Shown piece after piece: positions 35,066 to 46,788 of a stretch of 64,000 nucleotides of DNA; position 1 is the stretch's first letter, and every line of letters begins with the position of its first letter. Source of the stretch: Venturia oleaginea (taxonomy: Eukaryota > Ascomycota > Dothideomycetes > Venturiales > Venturiaceae); the NCBI GenBank assembly GCA_013176395.1, contig JABMLP010000025.1, forward strand, positions 310,001 to 374,000, written 5' to 3'. Below the pieces are notes generated by a model, which worked only from the letters and a program-made list of their open reading frames with translations, was not told the DNA's origin and searched no databases. A program made the position numbers and the translations under genes.

Positions 35066-35905
35066 CTAAGACGAGCTCCCAGCACCATCACCAAGCATTC
35101 TCGCTAAGAGGACATAGACAAATGCAGCACCCATGGCTAAGTACCATTTGTTGCGTCCTAGAAAACCTTGACCAGCGACTCGAGCGACCTGAGCACCGCC
35201 AACGACTGCGACTGCGCCTGAGTTGCCTCGCGTGGCACCTCGTCTCAATGCGTCTGCTCCGGGTGTGCATGATCCCTGAGATGTTTCCTTCACGACTTTT
35301 CCAGTGGCTGGATCAATCTTTCGCTCCTTCATGTATTCCCAATTCGCTTGATCGATCTCTGGCCATTCTTTGCGAAACCTTGCGCCTCCATCCCCCCCTT
35401 TGATTGCGCCCACACCTCGAGTGTTTGAGCTGTTCACGCCCGGTAATGAGCGATTCGTCGAACCGCCGCCAGTTGAATTCCACCAACGTGTTTTTGCAGC
35501 AAATACTTTGCGTTCTTGTGCTGATGCGCGCACGCTTCCCGTCGTCATCTCCTCGCTTGTCATGAAACTGAGTACCCCGTTCAGGATCGTGGACACGCCC
35601 CAGGCCGGATTGAAAGACTTTGGATGAAAGTCACTGATGCTTAGACATAATCGTGTGGAAGGTTGAAAGCGGCCACTGGGAGTGTGCATACGGATTGCCG
35701 GCGGAGCGAAGGGGTAGTTCGAGGGAAAGGTCAGAGTGCCCCAGAACTGGCCACCTTCGTAGGGGGTCTCCGGTGGACCCGTGAGGATGTAATTCCATTC
35801 TAGGATGTTGCTTTCGGAGGGGTGAGCCTGGATGTAGGGGGTGGGATTCGTCTGAAGGCTCTGGTATTCTTTGACCAGACGTTTGGTTGCCTGTGGAGTG
35901 GCCAT
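35066..35905 (-). CDS. UBC6: UBC6-type ubiquitin-conjugating enzyme E2 (ERAD)
   Basis: Tail-anchored E2 of the endoplasmic reticulum that works with the Doa10 ligase in ER-associated degradation (family knowledge). Single exon, 279 residues. The UBC fold spans about 1-165, with PYEGGQFWGTLTFPSNYPF, the J-class TPSGRF segment in place of the usual HPN, and the catalytic cysteine at 87 in STRLCLSISDFHP. A Ser/Gly-rich linker follows, and a single C-terminal membrane helix (KWYLAMGAAFVYVLLARML, about 253-271) ends five or six residues before the C-terminus, as expected for a tail anchor. It is head to head with SAM50, with 274 bp between start codons. Confidence 0.95.
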   Translation of the reverse strand: MATPQATKRLVKEYQSLQTNPTPYIQAHPSESNILEWNYILTGPPETPYEGGQFWGTLTFPSNYPFAPPAIRMHTPSGRFQPSTRLCLSISDFHPKSFNPAWGVSTILNGVLSFMTSEEMTTGSVRASAQERKVFAAKTRWWNSTGGGSTNRSLPGVNSSNTRGVGAIKGGDGGARFRKEWPEIDQANWEYMKERKIDPATGKVVKETSQGSCTPGADALRRGATRGNSGAVAVVGGAQVARVAGQGFLGRNKWYLAMGAAFVYVLLARMLGDGAGSSS

Positions 35906-36179
35906 GATGTGCTGTACTTTTAGTCGTTAACGTGGTGGTTGTGTGGGCTGATAGTTATATATTATGGATATGTTTCTGGGCTTGGGGCTTTGTAGGAGTC
36001 TCAGGTTGTTGAATGTTAGGTTGTCTGTTTGAATGTTGAATGAGACGGTTCGATAAGTGACACACGTACAAGTTCGCCTATATGCTATGCCGCCGTATTC
36101 GCCTTGACCTTGACTCGTGACATGCATCGTAACAATTCAATTCAGTCGCGAGGACTGTCGGAACACCAAAAAAGCTCCA

Positions 36180-37875
36180 ATGGCTTCTCCGCTCGAAGAA
36201 GATGCATGTGCTCCCTCTGCCTAATAATTAACCGCTAATTGGTGTCAGCTCTTCGAGAAACTGAAGCAAAAACTCGACCCGAAGGTGGCAGAGAAGCGCG
36301 ACAAAGAGCTCATTGAACGAATCCACTCCCAGTATGCTAGACAACAGGCTAGAGAAGAGACCATTGTGAGAATCGTCTCAACAGCTTGTTCTATAGATTG
36401 TCATACTTATGCGCGCAGATCAACAGCAACCATACGCTCCCCGTAACCATCAATGAGGTTCGAGTGCTTCAAGCAACCCACACACGCCGCGGATTCCTAG
36501 AACGGATAGTGAAGCCATTGCTCAGTGCGAACAGAGACGATGCCTACTCTCTTCTGGAAGCCCGTCAAGAAATCGACAAGGTCGGCCAGAAGCTGGAAAA
36601 GTTCGGTGTGTTGGAAGAAATAAATTGGCATATAAATGGATACTGATTGACACATTAGCTATCTACAAATCACCAGTAACCGCCTTTGTGGACAAAGCCG
36701 ACCAATCGAATCCCTCTACCACCCCTACCGATCTCAATGTTTTCTTCCAAGCACAAGAAAGAGGCAGATACACCATAAAAACAGGCACAGAAGCTGGTTC
36801 CTCCGAAGGATCAGCTTATGTAGATGCCCACCTGCGAAACATATTTGGAGGAGCAGAATCTCTTATGGGCCATGCATCTCTTGGAACTCGAACAAGATCG
36901 TCATACTCGGCACTTTTCAATACGCCCATTCTCAGCAACCCAGACCGACAGTTCGAAATTGGTGGACTGGTCAGCTCGACGCTGAAACCGTGGGCAAGTC
37001 ACGAGGATAGATTACGAGGTGGAGATGCAAAGTTTAGATGGATAACTGAGGGTGGCCAGAAACACGAATTCGGCTACTCAGGCATCTGGCGACAAATCAC
37101 TGGTCTAGCAGAAAAAGCCTCTCCTACAGTACGACTAAACGCTGGAGACAGCTTCAAGTCAAGCTTGACGCACACCTGGGTCAACGACAAACGAGACAAC
37201 CCACTCCTCCCAAACCGTGGATACCTCCTCAAAACAGTGTCTGAGATTGCTGGTTATGGGCCCCTGAAAGGCGACGTTGGTTTCGGCAAAGTAGAGGTAG
37301 AAACACAAGGTGCTCTCCCAATTCCGATACCGGGAATTGCCGGCGACAGTGGCGTCTCGTTCAACGTCGGCCTGCGTGGTGGGATGCTATACCCTCTTAC
37401 TCAGGCCGGAGAAGACACGCCAAATCAATCCCGACTAAACGATCGCTTCCAACTCGGCGGTCCAACAGACGTCCGCGGATTCAGTATTTCAGGTCTCGGT
37501 CCTCACGATAAGGGCGACGCAGTAGGCGGTGACCTTTATGCCGCTGGTGGTGCTTCACTCCTTTTGCCTTTCCCACGAGTCGGAAAAGATACACCGCTCC
37601 GTCTCCATCTCTTTGCCAATGCCGGAAGTCTCCTTGCTTTGAAAGGTAAATCGAAGGATAGTGCTCCAATGAGTAGTGATGAAGTCGCTGCGAACGTGAA
37701 GAAGACAATTCAGGAGATGAGGAATGAATTACCTAGTTGTGCGGCTGGTGTTGGAATTGTTTACGCGCATCCAATGGCGAGATTTGAACTTAATTTCAGT
37801 TTGCCTCTGGTCAAGAGGAAGGACGAGGAAGGGCGGAAGGGCGTGCAATTCGGGATAGGAATTAGCTTTTTGTAA
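36180..37875 (+). CDS. SAM50: SAM50/TOB55 mitochondrial outer-membrane beta-barrel assembly protein
   Basis: Core of the sorting and assembly machinery that inserts beta-barrel proteins into the mitochondrial outer membrane; Omp85/BamA superfamily. Exons 36180-36203, 36249-36365, 36419-36605 and 36659-37875 give 514 residues. The N-terminus MASPLEED joins LFEKLKQKLDPK, then a single POTRA-like region (about 48-110, with VRVLQATHTRRGFLERI), then the bacterial-surface-antigen barrel (about 190-514) with the RGF motif of loop 6 in DVRGFSISGLG and an aromatic-type C-terminal strand (VQFGIGISFL). Intron 1 (36204-36248) needs a GC-AG splice: the donor is GCATGT, and the nearby GT alternative breaks the frame. 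Introns 2 and 3 (53 nt each) are GT-AG. Confidence 0.94.
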
Positions 37876-39218
37876 AAGGTGAAGATGAGTGTGTAATAGT
37901 ATGGTGACGGAATATCTAGACTTGTTCGAATAAGTATATCCTCTCATGTTGTCATGCCTGTTTTATCTCCATGAGATTACGATGAATGACTTTACAATCT
38001 CTTGAGTATAATCGAAAGTACTGCCTAGCGGAACCTGAGGATCAGTTTGCTCATTCTGATATATTAAGCTCGGAAAATTGCGCAACTATTTGGTATGTAG
38101 CTCTGTGTCTCTCTCTTCTCTCTCAACTAATCCCTCTCACGAAAAGATAAAAAGCAACAAAATTCCGGCAAGTGAGTCAATTTCAATCGCCAGAATTTCC
38201 AAATCAATGCTGGTGAGTTGAATTCAGAAGTTCACCGGGACACACAAAAAGATACTCAGGAGAAAGATATCTGAGGAAGCTCGATCTTGGTCCCTACCTG
38301 GACATAAGACACAGATTCGTGGAGCTGTTATCTCCTTGTCTCTCGGTTTCTTACTGTATCGGATTGGTACAGCGATTTGTATGCACATACGTCCGATTTT
38401 CCCTGCAAGGAAATTTCGCTAGTCTGACGTTGAAGCTTGTCCTCAGTCATTTGGTGGCCATTGTAGGGATGAATCCCCCATTTTGCTCGTCCAGACGAAA
38501 GAGAAGACGTCTGCCTTACTTATACTCCAGAGAAAAAGTCCAGAGTTGAGATTCTCCTTTTCGGTCTCAGTGTGTCTTCTCTTTTATCAATTCAATATGC
38601 CAAATATAACGAGCGGGATGTGTGGTATGGCCGTGTATTACACACTTCTGTGGCTCAAAGAATAGATATGTATATTGATATGAGCTTATGTTTCTCTCAA
38701 GGAAGGTTCGCTAGTCCAAACAAAATCATTGTTCGCCTTCGGGCACCCGTCACCGCGAGGTGACACCTTTCTTTTGTGTGTTTGTTTGAATAGGAAGGAG
38801 CGCGTAATATACGCCAGAGGGGGAGTGAACCTTGAGTTCGAGCCGGGGGTTGGCATGGTCTTTTTTTGGTTTTGGAAGAGGGATGATTTTGGTGGTTGGT
38901 GAGGGATGAGGGAGGTTTGAGGGTGGATGAGTTGAGTAGGTTATGGATGTGATAGGATAGGGGGTGAGCAGAACAAAAATTGAACCTGTTGAGAACTTGT
39001 GAAATCGTTGAAATGTGCTGGAACCTGCAGCACGAATGAAGCAGAAGGTCGATTTGATAAGTGGACGAAAAAGGTAACCAAAATGATGTGATGACGAAAG
39101 CTCAAAAACGCCCTAGTATATTGAGGTCGGTATCTTCAGGAAGATCAATTTCAGTTATACTTAGATGTCCCAGCATCGAGCAACTGTTCCGCCCTAGGAT
39201 ACAATGCCTGTTCTTTCC
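37876..39218. other. Intergenic, no gene recognised
   Basis: About 1.3 kb. Short reading frames without recognisable families. A TTCGAG box near 38834 has no tRNA structure around it. Confidence 0.45.
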
Positions 39219-40106
39219 TCAATCCGCCCTGATCAACTCCCTGGCCCACTCACCAAACCCGCCCTCAACAAGACTCCGACTAACACCCACCCAAAACCCA
39301 AGCATCTCACTATTCCCAACATCAGGGCAATTCTCCATAACAGCCCTTACCTCCACCCTGCCCCCATTCTGTACCTTAATAGCAGCAACATCCCTAAGCC
39401 ACTCCAACCCCTTCCACTCCAAAAATTGCGCCATCATTTCCAAATCCTTACTCCAGATAAGACTATTTTCAGGCCATCCACGTCCAGGCATACCAGCCAC
39501 GATTCCAAGATCGAGGATGCGAAGATTGGGAAGGGAAGAGAGAGTAGAAGTAGCAGATTCCCATTCGCAGAGATCGGAGGAGCGGTCGTATGCCAATGCT
39601 CTTTTGACAAACGAGACTCTCTTCACGGTATCGCGTGTTTGGGGTGTCAGATCCCCGAGGAAAGCAGGGATGACTTCAACATGAGTGTCGAATTCCCATG
39701 TATAAGTGCCATACAACATTTCACTCGCATCAGTATGTGTCTGTCTACACACTTTAAGGATTGATATATCCAGATCTTCGGGTATATTTGTGCAAATGTA
39801 CGTCGTATTCATTGTTCGTGCTCTGAAGCGGCCTGTGCGGATGAAAAAATTGGTTCGTTGGAGGGTAGATAGGTTGCTCGAGATTGGGCTGCGGATATCT
39901 GGATCGGGCATCCGGAAGGAGAGCATTGGTTTTCCATCTGGAGCGGTATGGGCGTGGGGATCTTCGTTCTCGTGGCCGATTGGGATTGTTGCGGGTGAGG
40001 GTCGAGTGGGAGCTGCGTTTCTGAGAGTTTGGGGGATGAGGTAGGAGTAGATTATCAGTCTGATCTCGACTGGGATCGTGAGGAAGAAAGAGTGAAGCTT
40101 GAGGTT
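39219..40106 (-). CDS. F-box-like fungal protein of unknown role (5' exon unresolved)
   Basis: An open frame of 295 codons runs from 40106 to the stop at 39219. Near its N-terminal side it has an F-box-like signature (TIPVEIRLIIYSYLIP), later ILKVCRQTHTDASEMLYGTY and WEFDTHVEVIPAFLGDL, a pattern typical of the large fungal families of F-box-related proteins that recognise unknown substrates. The F-box part lies upstream of the first in-frame ATG (39926), so a 5' exon must supply the start. I could not fix its splice sites; the acceptor is probably near 40101-40106. If translation began at 39926 the protein would lack the F-box. Function unknown. Confidence 0.6.
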   Translation of the reverse strand, partial: NLKLHSFFLTIPVEIRLIIYSYLIPQTLRNAAPTRPSPATIPIGHENEDPHAHTAPDGKPMLSFRMPDPDIRSPISSNLSTLQRTNFFIRTGRFRARTMNTTYICTNIPEDLDISILKVCRQTHTDASEMLYGTYTWEFDTHVEVIPAFLGDLTPQTRDTVKRVSFVKRALAYDRSSDLCEWESATSTLSSLPNLRILDLGIVAGMPGRGWPENSLIWSKDLEMMAQFLEWKGLEWLRDVAAIKVQNGGRVEVRAVMENCPDVGNSEMLGFWVGVSRSLVEGGFGEWARELIRAD

Positions 40107-40853
40107 TCAACATTATGGGTTGATGTTTGACCAGTAGGAGTGGGATTAACTGTTGGAATGTGACCAGAAAGACGAGTTTGAGAGTACAGCTACCCAAAGG
40201 AAATTGTAGACATATGAGCAGTAGGACTATGAGAAACAGTCAGATATACACCTCTCGAGCTCCTCGGTGAATAGAAGAAAGTTGACAGATAACCTCGTCC
40301 CTTGGACCCGTAAGAAGGTAGAAATCGGGAGGAGACTGTGATGGCAGAAGGATGACATGCGTCTCAAAAAAGTGTAAACGCGATAGGCAGGACAATCCCT
40401 ACCTGTATCTGATCGAAGTGTAATGACATGGACTAATGCAGGACGCCCTTAGCTTTGCATTGGTCCATCAGTGTACGATCTTTACTCCTGTACGAAAGTA
40501 TGTGGAGGGGTCATGTCGAATACTTTGTGGCTTTGGAGTAGTCCTAACAGATGGGAAAGTTGAGAGCTTCGTTATCGATGCAGGCATGTGCCAGTGCATG
40601 CACGTGAAGAGAGCATAGGAATATTCCCATGTATCGAGCTTCGAAAAGAATAGCTACTACTAATAGATAGGTAGTACTCCGGCTCAAAGACCGACTCAAA
40701 TATCGTCCCAGCAAAGAAAGAGGTGCGTGCTTCTCGCTGTACCCAATATGGCATCTTCAAATAAATGTATGTATAATGCTGTGCCTCTTTGCTCATTTTG
40801 AGCTTGGTATCATCCCTCCCAATCCATAGAACGCCATAAATTATGCATGCCAA
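40107..40853. other. Intergenic or 5' exon region of the F-box-like gene
   Basis: About 750 bp between the F-box-like gene and the cyclin gene, which are on the same strand. It probably contains the missing first exon of the former, but no start and donor pair was convincing. Confidence 0.35.
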
Positions 40854-42136
40854 TCATTCCTCAAGTTCACCCTCTTCGCTGCCTGCATCAGCAACATCTT
40901 CATCCTTATTGGTCGACACCCCATTTGTGGCTGGCGCTGGCACTGGCGCATGAGCAAAATCGTGCTCTTCTGTCCTTTGCCTCTTCGTAGGTCTCTCATC
41001 CCCATCTCTTGCTGCAGCTGGGACCCTCGACACTACAGACGTATTTCCATTCCCATTGGCATGTCCATTGGTCGTAACTCCATTGTTGTCCTCCCTGTCT
41101 CTTTTCGGACTCATCTCGCTGCTACTACGCTCCATCTTAAGGGGACTCATACCTGGCTTCTGCTCCGTCATCAGCCTTGTCGAATGGTCCCCTTCGTCTC
41201 CTTCCAGTGGTGACCGTAGACCTACGTATATGCTCTCGCTTCCAGGTTTCAGGCTTCCAGGCGCTTCCGTGTAGAATTCTGCCATGTAATTGCATGCTTT
41301 CCGGATCTCCATCAACGACAATTGCTGCACTTCCCACCACGGCCGGCCTCTGTCATCCTCAAATTTCTGCCCCACGTGTTTTGCCCCGCAATACAGTGCC
41401 GCACCTGCAATTACCCTAGAGGTGAAAAGGAGACATAGTTGTGTCTGGTTACTGTCGTTTATGAAGGCCCATGCCGAATCTCGTAATTGCTTGTGCTGCT
41501 GCACATTGAAATACCGTAGGTAATCGTAGAGAATCTTGTACGGCGATTCTATCGTCAAGTCGAAGCACAGGTTCTCTAGCAGCACATCCTCGTTGTATAT
41601 TATCGTGTCGCGCCATCGCCAAAAATCCTTGGTCTGCTCATCGACGAGGAGATTCGGGTTCTTCTGTGCTACCCGACAGCAGGCGATAACAATCTCTTTG
41701 ATCTTCCGGCAATGCTCTTCAACTTTGGTAGCAAGGAATAAGGAAATAGCCGCTATTTGCTTCGAGAGGTCAGAATCTACCGATCGCTTCAGGAACCTTC
41801 GTCTATACTCACATAGTGATGAAGGGCTTTGTATGAAGGCTTTGTGACCAGTGACTTCCGCATCAAGTATCGGTTGAAGAAGACGGCGGCCGTTGAAAGT
41901 GTTGTTTGAGGCAACTTCAGCATAATACCCACTTGGGTGATGAAGTGATTGCCTTTGTACCGGGTCTGCCGTTCCTCTTCTAGTGGCATGCCATCGCAAA
42001 TGGAGGGTGTCCGAAGTAATTCCTCCTCTGTGAAGATCCATTGTTGCTCCGCTTCAGCAAGCACGTCGTATGGGTCTCTCGATCGTTCCCTAGATCGTCT
42101 TAACCCGGGAGCCGCCCGAGCATCATATCGAGACAT
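40854..42136 (-). CDS. P-TEFb-type cyclin (Pch1 / cyclin T/K-like) for a transcriptional CDK
   Basis: Exons 42136-41813 and 41759-40854 give 409 residues. The 53-nt intron joins KALHHY to QIAAISLFLATKVEEH, restoring the second helix block of the cyclin box. The cyclin fold spans about 25-255 (TRYKGNHFITQVGIMLKLPQTTLSTA, FFNRYLMRKS, LENLCFDLTIESPY). The C-terminal 150 residues are Ser/Asn-rich and acidic, with KRDRED, PTKRQR and a final GSEEGELEE. Sequence and layout match the Pch1/PchA cyclins that partner Cdk9/Bur1-type kinases in transcription elongation, rather than cyclin C (Ssn8) or CcnH; this family choice is by eye. Confidence 0.88.
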
Positions 42137-43086
42137 GGTTATAGATTGAGGAGTGAGAGAGGAGTGAGGAGGATAGCGAGCGCAAGCGCAGATGTGGTTG
42201 TTGTTGTTACGATGAGGACATTCGGGGTATTATTGGTGAGGGTAACTGGCCGTGGGAATCAGGATTGTTCGAGTTGCGCAAACGAATGCGTCCATGGTTC
42301 TTACTTTCGGTCGCAGCATTTCAGGCTATTGATCGGAGATCGTACAAGCGAAGGTCACGTGTCAAGTGAGGATGACGATCGATCGACTCCTGGCATCTTG
42401 TCACCACCTGCAGAGTCTGCCGGAAACTGATCAATCAAACAGTGGCGTACTTGAAAGCTAACTTTGAGCATCTCACAGAAGCAAAGGAGATATTTCCTGG
42501 AATTGGTACCTGGGAGGAACCAGAACAGAGAGAAATCAAGCTCAAGATCGTTGGTAAAGCAACTGTCACATCACATAGAAAACTAGCAGCAGGTCAGAGC
42601 AGCACCTTCAATTCCATCCCCATCCTAGATCAATACGAGTACATGCCCCCAAAGAACTCTAGGTTCAATCCTCCCTGTTCTCCAGATAACTCCGTCCACG
42701 AGCAAAGAGAGCTCGCGACTTTGAAGGTACTACGAAAAAGCATGTTTTTGAACGGCCGCCCTTTGCCTGTTTGAAAGACACCCAGCCTTGCAGAACGTAA
42801 CCAGCAAAGAAAAATATGCAAGCAGAGACGCACCATGTAAAGACAATTAATCAAAGTGAGAGTAGAGATGGGGAGAAAAGCCCAACCTAATTCCTCGCAG
42901 TTATGCGTCAAACAGAGAAACGCACTCCCCAAAAGCAAGAAAGGAAGAAGATAACTCTGATTGAAAACCACTTCGTACAAATTTCCATGGCGCCTTGTAA
43001 GATCGTGAACGAGATGAGACGTGACAACCAGTCTCCTCTCCCAGTAGCAGCACTTCATAAGGAACCGCTGCTATCTGTGGCGCTGC
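42137..43086. other. Intergenic, no gene recognised
   Basis: About 950 bp. It contains the cyclin gene promoter (right of 42136) and the 3' flank of DEF1; nothing else is supported. Confidence 0.45.
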
Positions 43087-46062
43087 TTAGTGGCCATAGT
43101 TGCCACCCCAGCCTCCACCGCGACCTCCATATGATCCATAAGAGTTGTTGTTGCCAAATCCGGCTCCGTAATTACCATACTGGCCGGCTTGATGACTCTG
43201 GGCACCGGCTGTGTGACCGCCGAGACCGCCGAGACCACCGCCGTACTGAGAAGTTTGGCCCATTTGTTGTTGTGGGTGACCAGGGTACGCACCGAAGCCC
43301 TGCTGGTGTGACTGAGGTGGTGGCAGACCGGTCTGCGCGACTTGTGCCGCTGTGTTGGTGGCCGATCCAGGACGTCCGGGTTGTCCGATGGAGCTTGGGC
43401 TTGGTCCAGCACCGGATTTGCCATCATTGAAAGGCTTCAATGAGTCCTCAGCGGCGCCCTGTTGGGCAGACTGCTGTTGGCCATAACCTTGATTCTGACC
43501 TGGGAAGCCGCTCTGAGAACGACTGAAGGGGTCGCTACCGAACGCGCCAGCACTGGATGACTGGGTCTGCGAAGGCTGCGTTGAGCCAGAGCGTCCGTAC
43601 TCTGCGCCAAGTCCACTGCCAAGGCTCGTCTCACGACCGCCGAAACCGCCGGCGTTGGCTGGCGAGGACGAGTGCTGGTCGTAGGCATTCTGGCCGTATC
43701 CATGGTGAGGCTGGTTGTACATACCTCCCTTGCCGCCGAACGGTCCTCCAAATCCGCCTTGTTGGCCGTATGGGGAGTATTGTTGCTGGTATGCGGACCA
43801 GTAAGGGCTGCTGTAATAGGCATGCTGGCTATACGCGCCTGGGTAGCCTTGGTGCTGGGCTTGTCCGTGTGGCTGCTGTTGATGTGCGTGCTGAGACTGG
43901 GCTCCTGCTGCTTGCTGAGCTCCGACGGCTGTAGGGTTGGGTGTGTTGTGGCCGCTCTGTTGGGCGTCTCCGTAGCGTGTCTGGGTCTGCTGGGTAAGGG
44001 CGTTAGAAATGGATGGATTAAGAATAGAAGAATCTGATAAGAGACCAAGGCTTGAGCTTCGTCCACGCAAGCGTGTTCGTTGCAACGAAGATCTAGCCGT
44101 AATCTCCACCGAAGATGTTCTTACCTGTTGGGACTGGCTAGCTGGGAAAGCCGAGTCTCCTGCAGCACCAAAGCCGCTTCCGGTACGTTGTTGAGCAGCA
44201 CCTGCATCTTGCTGACTTCCAGCACCGTGTTGCCCATATGAATTATAGTAGTTCTGGTATGTGTTTCGATCTGCGGTGTAATAAGATGAGTAGTCGGTGG
44301 CTGCGGACGAGAAACCGCCAAGTTGGCTCTGGTTGTGGGTCGGTGCCTGCGTGCTGTTTGGGTATTGATCAAATGCGCTTGGGACCTGTTGGCCGAAGGC
44401 GTCGTACTGCTTCTGGGTAGAGGTGTCGGAAGGAAGACCTGCCTGGTTGTAACGTCCGAATTGATTGTAGCCTTGTCCGGAGTGGGAAGCTTGCTGTGTC
44501 TGAGAAGCAAGTGTGTTTGGTGATTGGTGCGCAAATGGCTGCTGTTGCTGGGGAGCTGGGGGAAGTCCTGGCGCGGCCTTGATCGTAGGAGCAGCCTCTG
44601 GAACTGGCGCCTCAGCCGGTGCTGGCGGTTGGCGAGCAACGGGTGGAAGAGATGCACGCGGCTGTGCGACTGGGGAATGTTGCGGTGGTTGAGTACGGGT
44701 CTCTGCCTCTTCTCGGTCTTCATCAACGTCGAGCGCTTCGCCGCTGAGACCTAGGCTTCCAAATTGTACAGCGGTTCTGTCCACAGCATGGTTGCCAGGC
44801 ATGACCACAGCTTCTTGTTGCTCCAGAATGCGACGATTGAAGCTGGCACTGCGTCCTGCGCCTGGTGTGCCAGTCGCCTTGTAAGCCGAAGTTTGGAAGC
44901 CGTCTAGCTTGCCGCCCAAAGCTGGACGAGCAATTGGAGCCTGAGTCTGGCCGATAGTCGATGGTGCGGCACTGTCAGGACCACGGGAGCTCTCAACTTC
45001 ACTGGCAGCTGTGCCAGTCGGGGGTGGCTGAGCATCGTTAGGAAGATGTTCGACATTCTCTTCTGTCAGCTGGTCCTTCGAAGGCGTAAGCTCGATCGTC
45101 GGCGCTTCTGGTTCGGTCACTGCTGGAGGTTCAGAAGCTAGGACATCCTCAACTGGAGCGGAAATTGGACGTTCCTCTTCGGGCTCTGCATCGGCGTGAG
45201 TTACTTCCACAAATCCAGACGAAGCCTCGCTTGGTGCTTCAAAGACTGGTGCTGCTTCTACGACAGGCTTGGGCTGCACTGGCACAGGTACTGGCTTCGC
45301 AAACATCTGAGCCCATGTCTTCTTTCCACCGGCCGATTCAGTGGGCGCACTGGCCTTTATAGTCTCGTGGACAGGAACACGAGCCGCGGCCTTTGGTGCG
45401 GCTTCGGGCGCAGCGCCTTCGGTTGCTGGGTGGATATCCCAGGCACCTTCAGCGGTTGGAATCGATGTGGCAGGAACGGCAGCTCGAGTGCCATTTGTCG
45501 CAGGATGAGTGACACCTCGTCCTCCTCTGAAGCCTCCGCGACCACGATCAGGACGTCCACGACCACCGCGAGCGCTGTCAAATCCACCGCGACCTCGAAC
45601 GGAGCGGGTGTTTGCAGACGCATCTGTGCCCTGGACAGGTGCATCTCTAGGCTTGGGCTTTGATTTCTCTTTGGTGCTCTTCACATCAGAGAACTTCGAG
45701 ACGTGGCCTGTTTACATTGTTAGCGATAGCGGTAGGCAATTAATGATGGATTTGTGACCTTCAGAAATGCGATCAATGGTGCTCTCTAGGTCTCCGTCTT
45801 GTTCTTGAAGAGCAAACAGCAGATCAACCTCGTTCCAGTCTTCGAACAGCTCCTTCAGCATGGGAAGTTGTGAAGAGTACTGCTTCTTCATCTCGCCGAG
45901 CTCGCCCTGGTCTTCTTCATCGTCCACGTCGTCGAAGGAGGTGTCCTTGTGAGAGCCGTTAACGTTGGTTCGGCCCCGTGTGCTGCCTCGAGCTCCGCCG
46001 CGGCCGCCTCTGCCAGCTCCTCTGCTGCGCGTTTGCGCGGGCCTCGATATGGCTTCAGACAT
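43087..46062 (-). CDS. DEF1: DEF1-like RNA polymerase II degradation factor (CUE domain, Gln-rich)
   Basis: In yeast Def1 promotes ubiquitylation and degradation of stalled RNA polymerase II after DNA damage, through an N-terminal CUE domain and a long Gln-rich tail. Here exons 46062-45759, 45707-44125 and 43989-43087 give 929 residues. The CUE domain is at about 60-105 (LPMLKELFEDWNEVDLLFAL, GDLESTIDRISEGHVSKFSDVK across the first splice). It is preceded by RGG-rich and acidic segments and followed by another RGG cluster, then Ala/Pro/Thr/Glu-rich sequence, and from about 400 a Gln/Tyr/Gly/Ser prion-like region ending in GGRGGGWGGNYGH. Intron 1 has an unusual donor, GTCACA. Intron 2 (44124-43990, 135 nt) is itself open in frame, so retention would add 45 residues. 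Confidence 0.88.
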
Positions 46063-46788
46063 TATGGTTGTGTGTGAAATGTGTCTTCCTCGATGGGAGA
46101 GACGGTTGTGGATGAGTGGTGGTGGTGTTTGGTTCCTGGCAGGGAGTTTATGTCAGAGAACTCTAGGCCTCTTTATGCCGGCAGCAAAATATGGGACACG
46201 GCGATGGTTTGGGGGTTGATTGGCTATGTGTGATGCGTCGAAGTTGGTGTTTGGTTTAGTGTTTTCTGTTACTTCGTCCCAACCTTGGAAGTCGTGTCTG
46301 GCTCAGCTACGCTTCTCGCTTCTCTTCCAACAGTGACGACCCCAGTCATGAAGCACGTGATCCAGCTCAGGTTTATAGAATATGAACGAGATACGGGAAA
46401 CTCGCCGATCCATTAATCCCGATGTATTGACGCATTAATAGAGGATGGTCATGCTTAAGATCCAAAAATAGTATACCCCCATCTATAAAGAGTGTACATA
46501 GCTGCTATCTCCGAATAGGTTTATGAAGTGTACCGCGAACTACACTCATTTTCTCGGAGAAGACACTCTTTAATCTAGAGAACATTCTACTTGAATTCGC
46601 TGCCATCAATATGAAATTCCCATTGTTGAATTGGTCTTAGTCTTGAGCAGTACCTGTATATACAAACATCCCCATATATACAGACATACAGACATCCCCA
46701 CATCGTCAACATCACCACCTAGCACGCCAGTTTCCACCATTGTCCCGCCTCATCAGCATACACCCCTTCCCTGGCGGGTAACCTCACC
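46063..46788. promoter_or_regulatory. Divergent promoter between DEF1 and an uncharacterised gene
   Basis: A 726-bp gap between head-to-head genes, AT-rich at 46380-46640 with repeated ATATACA/ACATAC words around 46660-46690. No gene is recognisable. Confidence 0.4.

Noticed and set aside
36208..36248. Canonical GT donor for the first SAM50 intron
   Set aside because: Using it shifts the frame and gives early stops; total exon length is no longer a multiple of three.
38820..38870. TTCGAG box resembling a tRNA T-loop
   Set aside because: No matching A box or stem pairing nearby.
43557..44726. Several frames on both strands overlapping DEF1
   Set aside because: By-products of the repetitive Gln/Gly/Ser-rich coding sequence.
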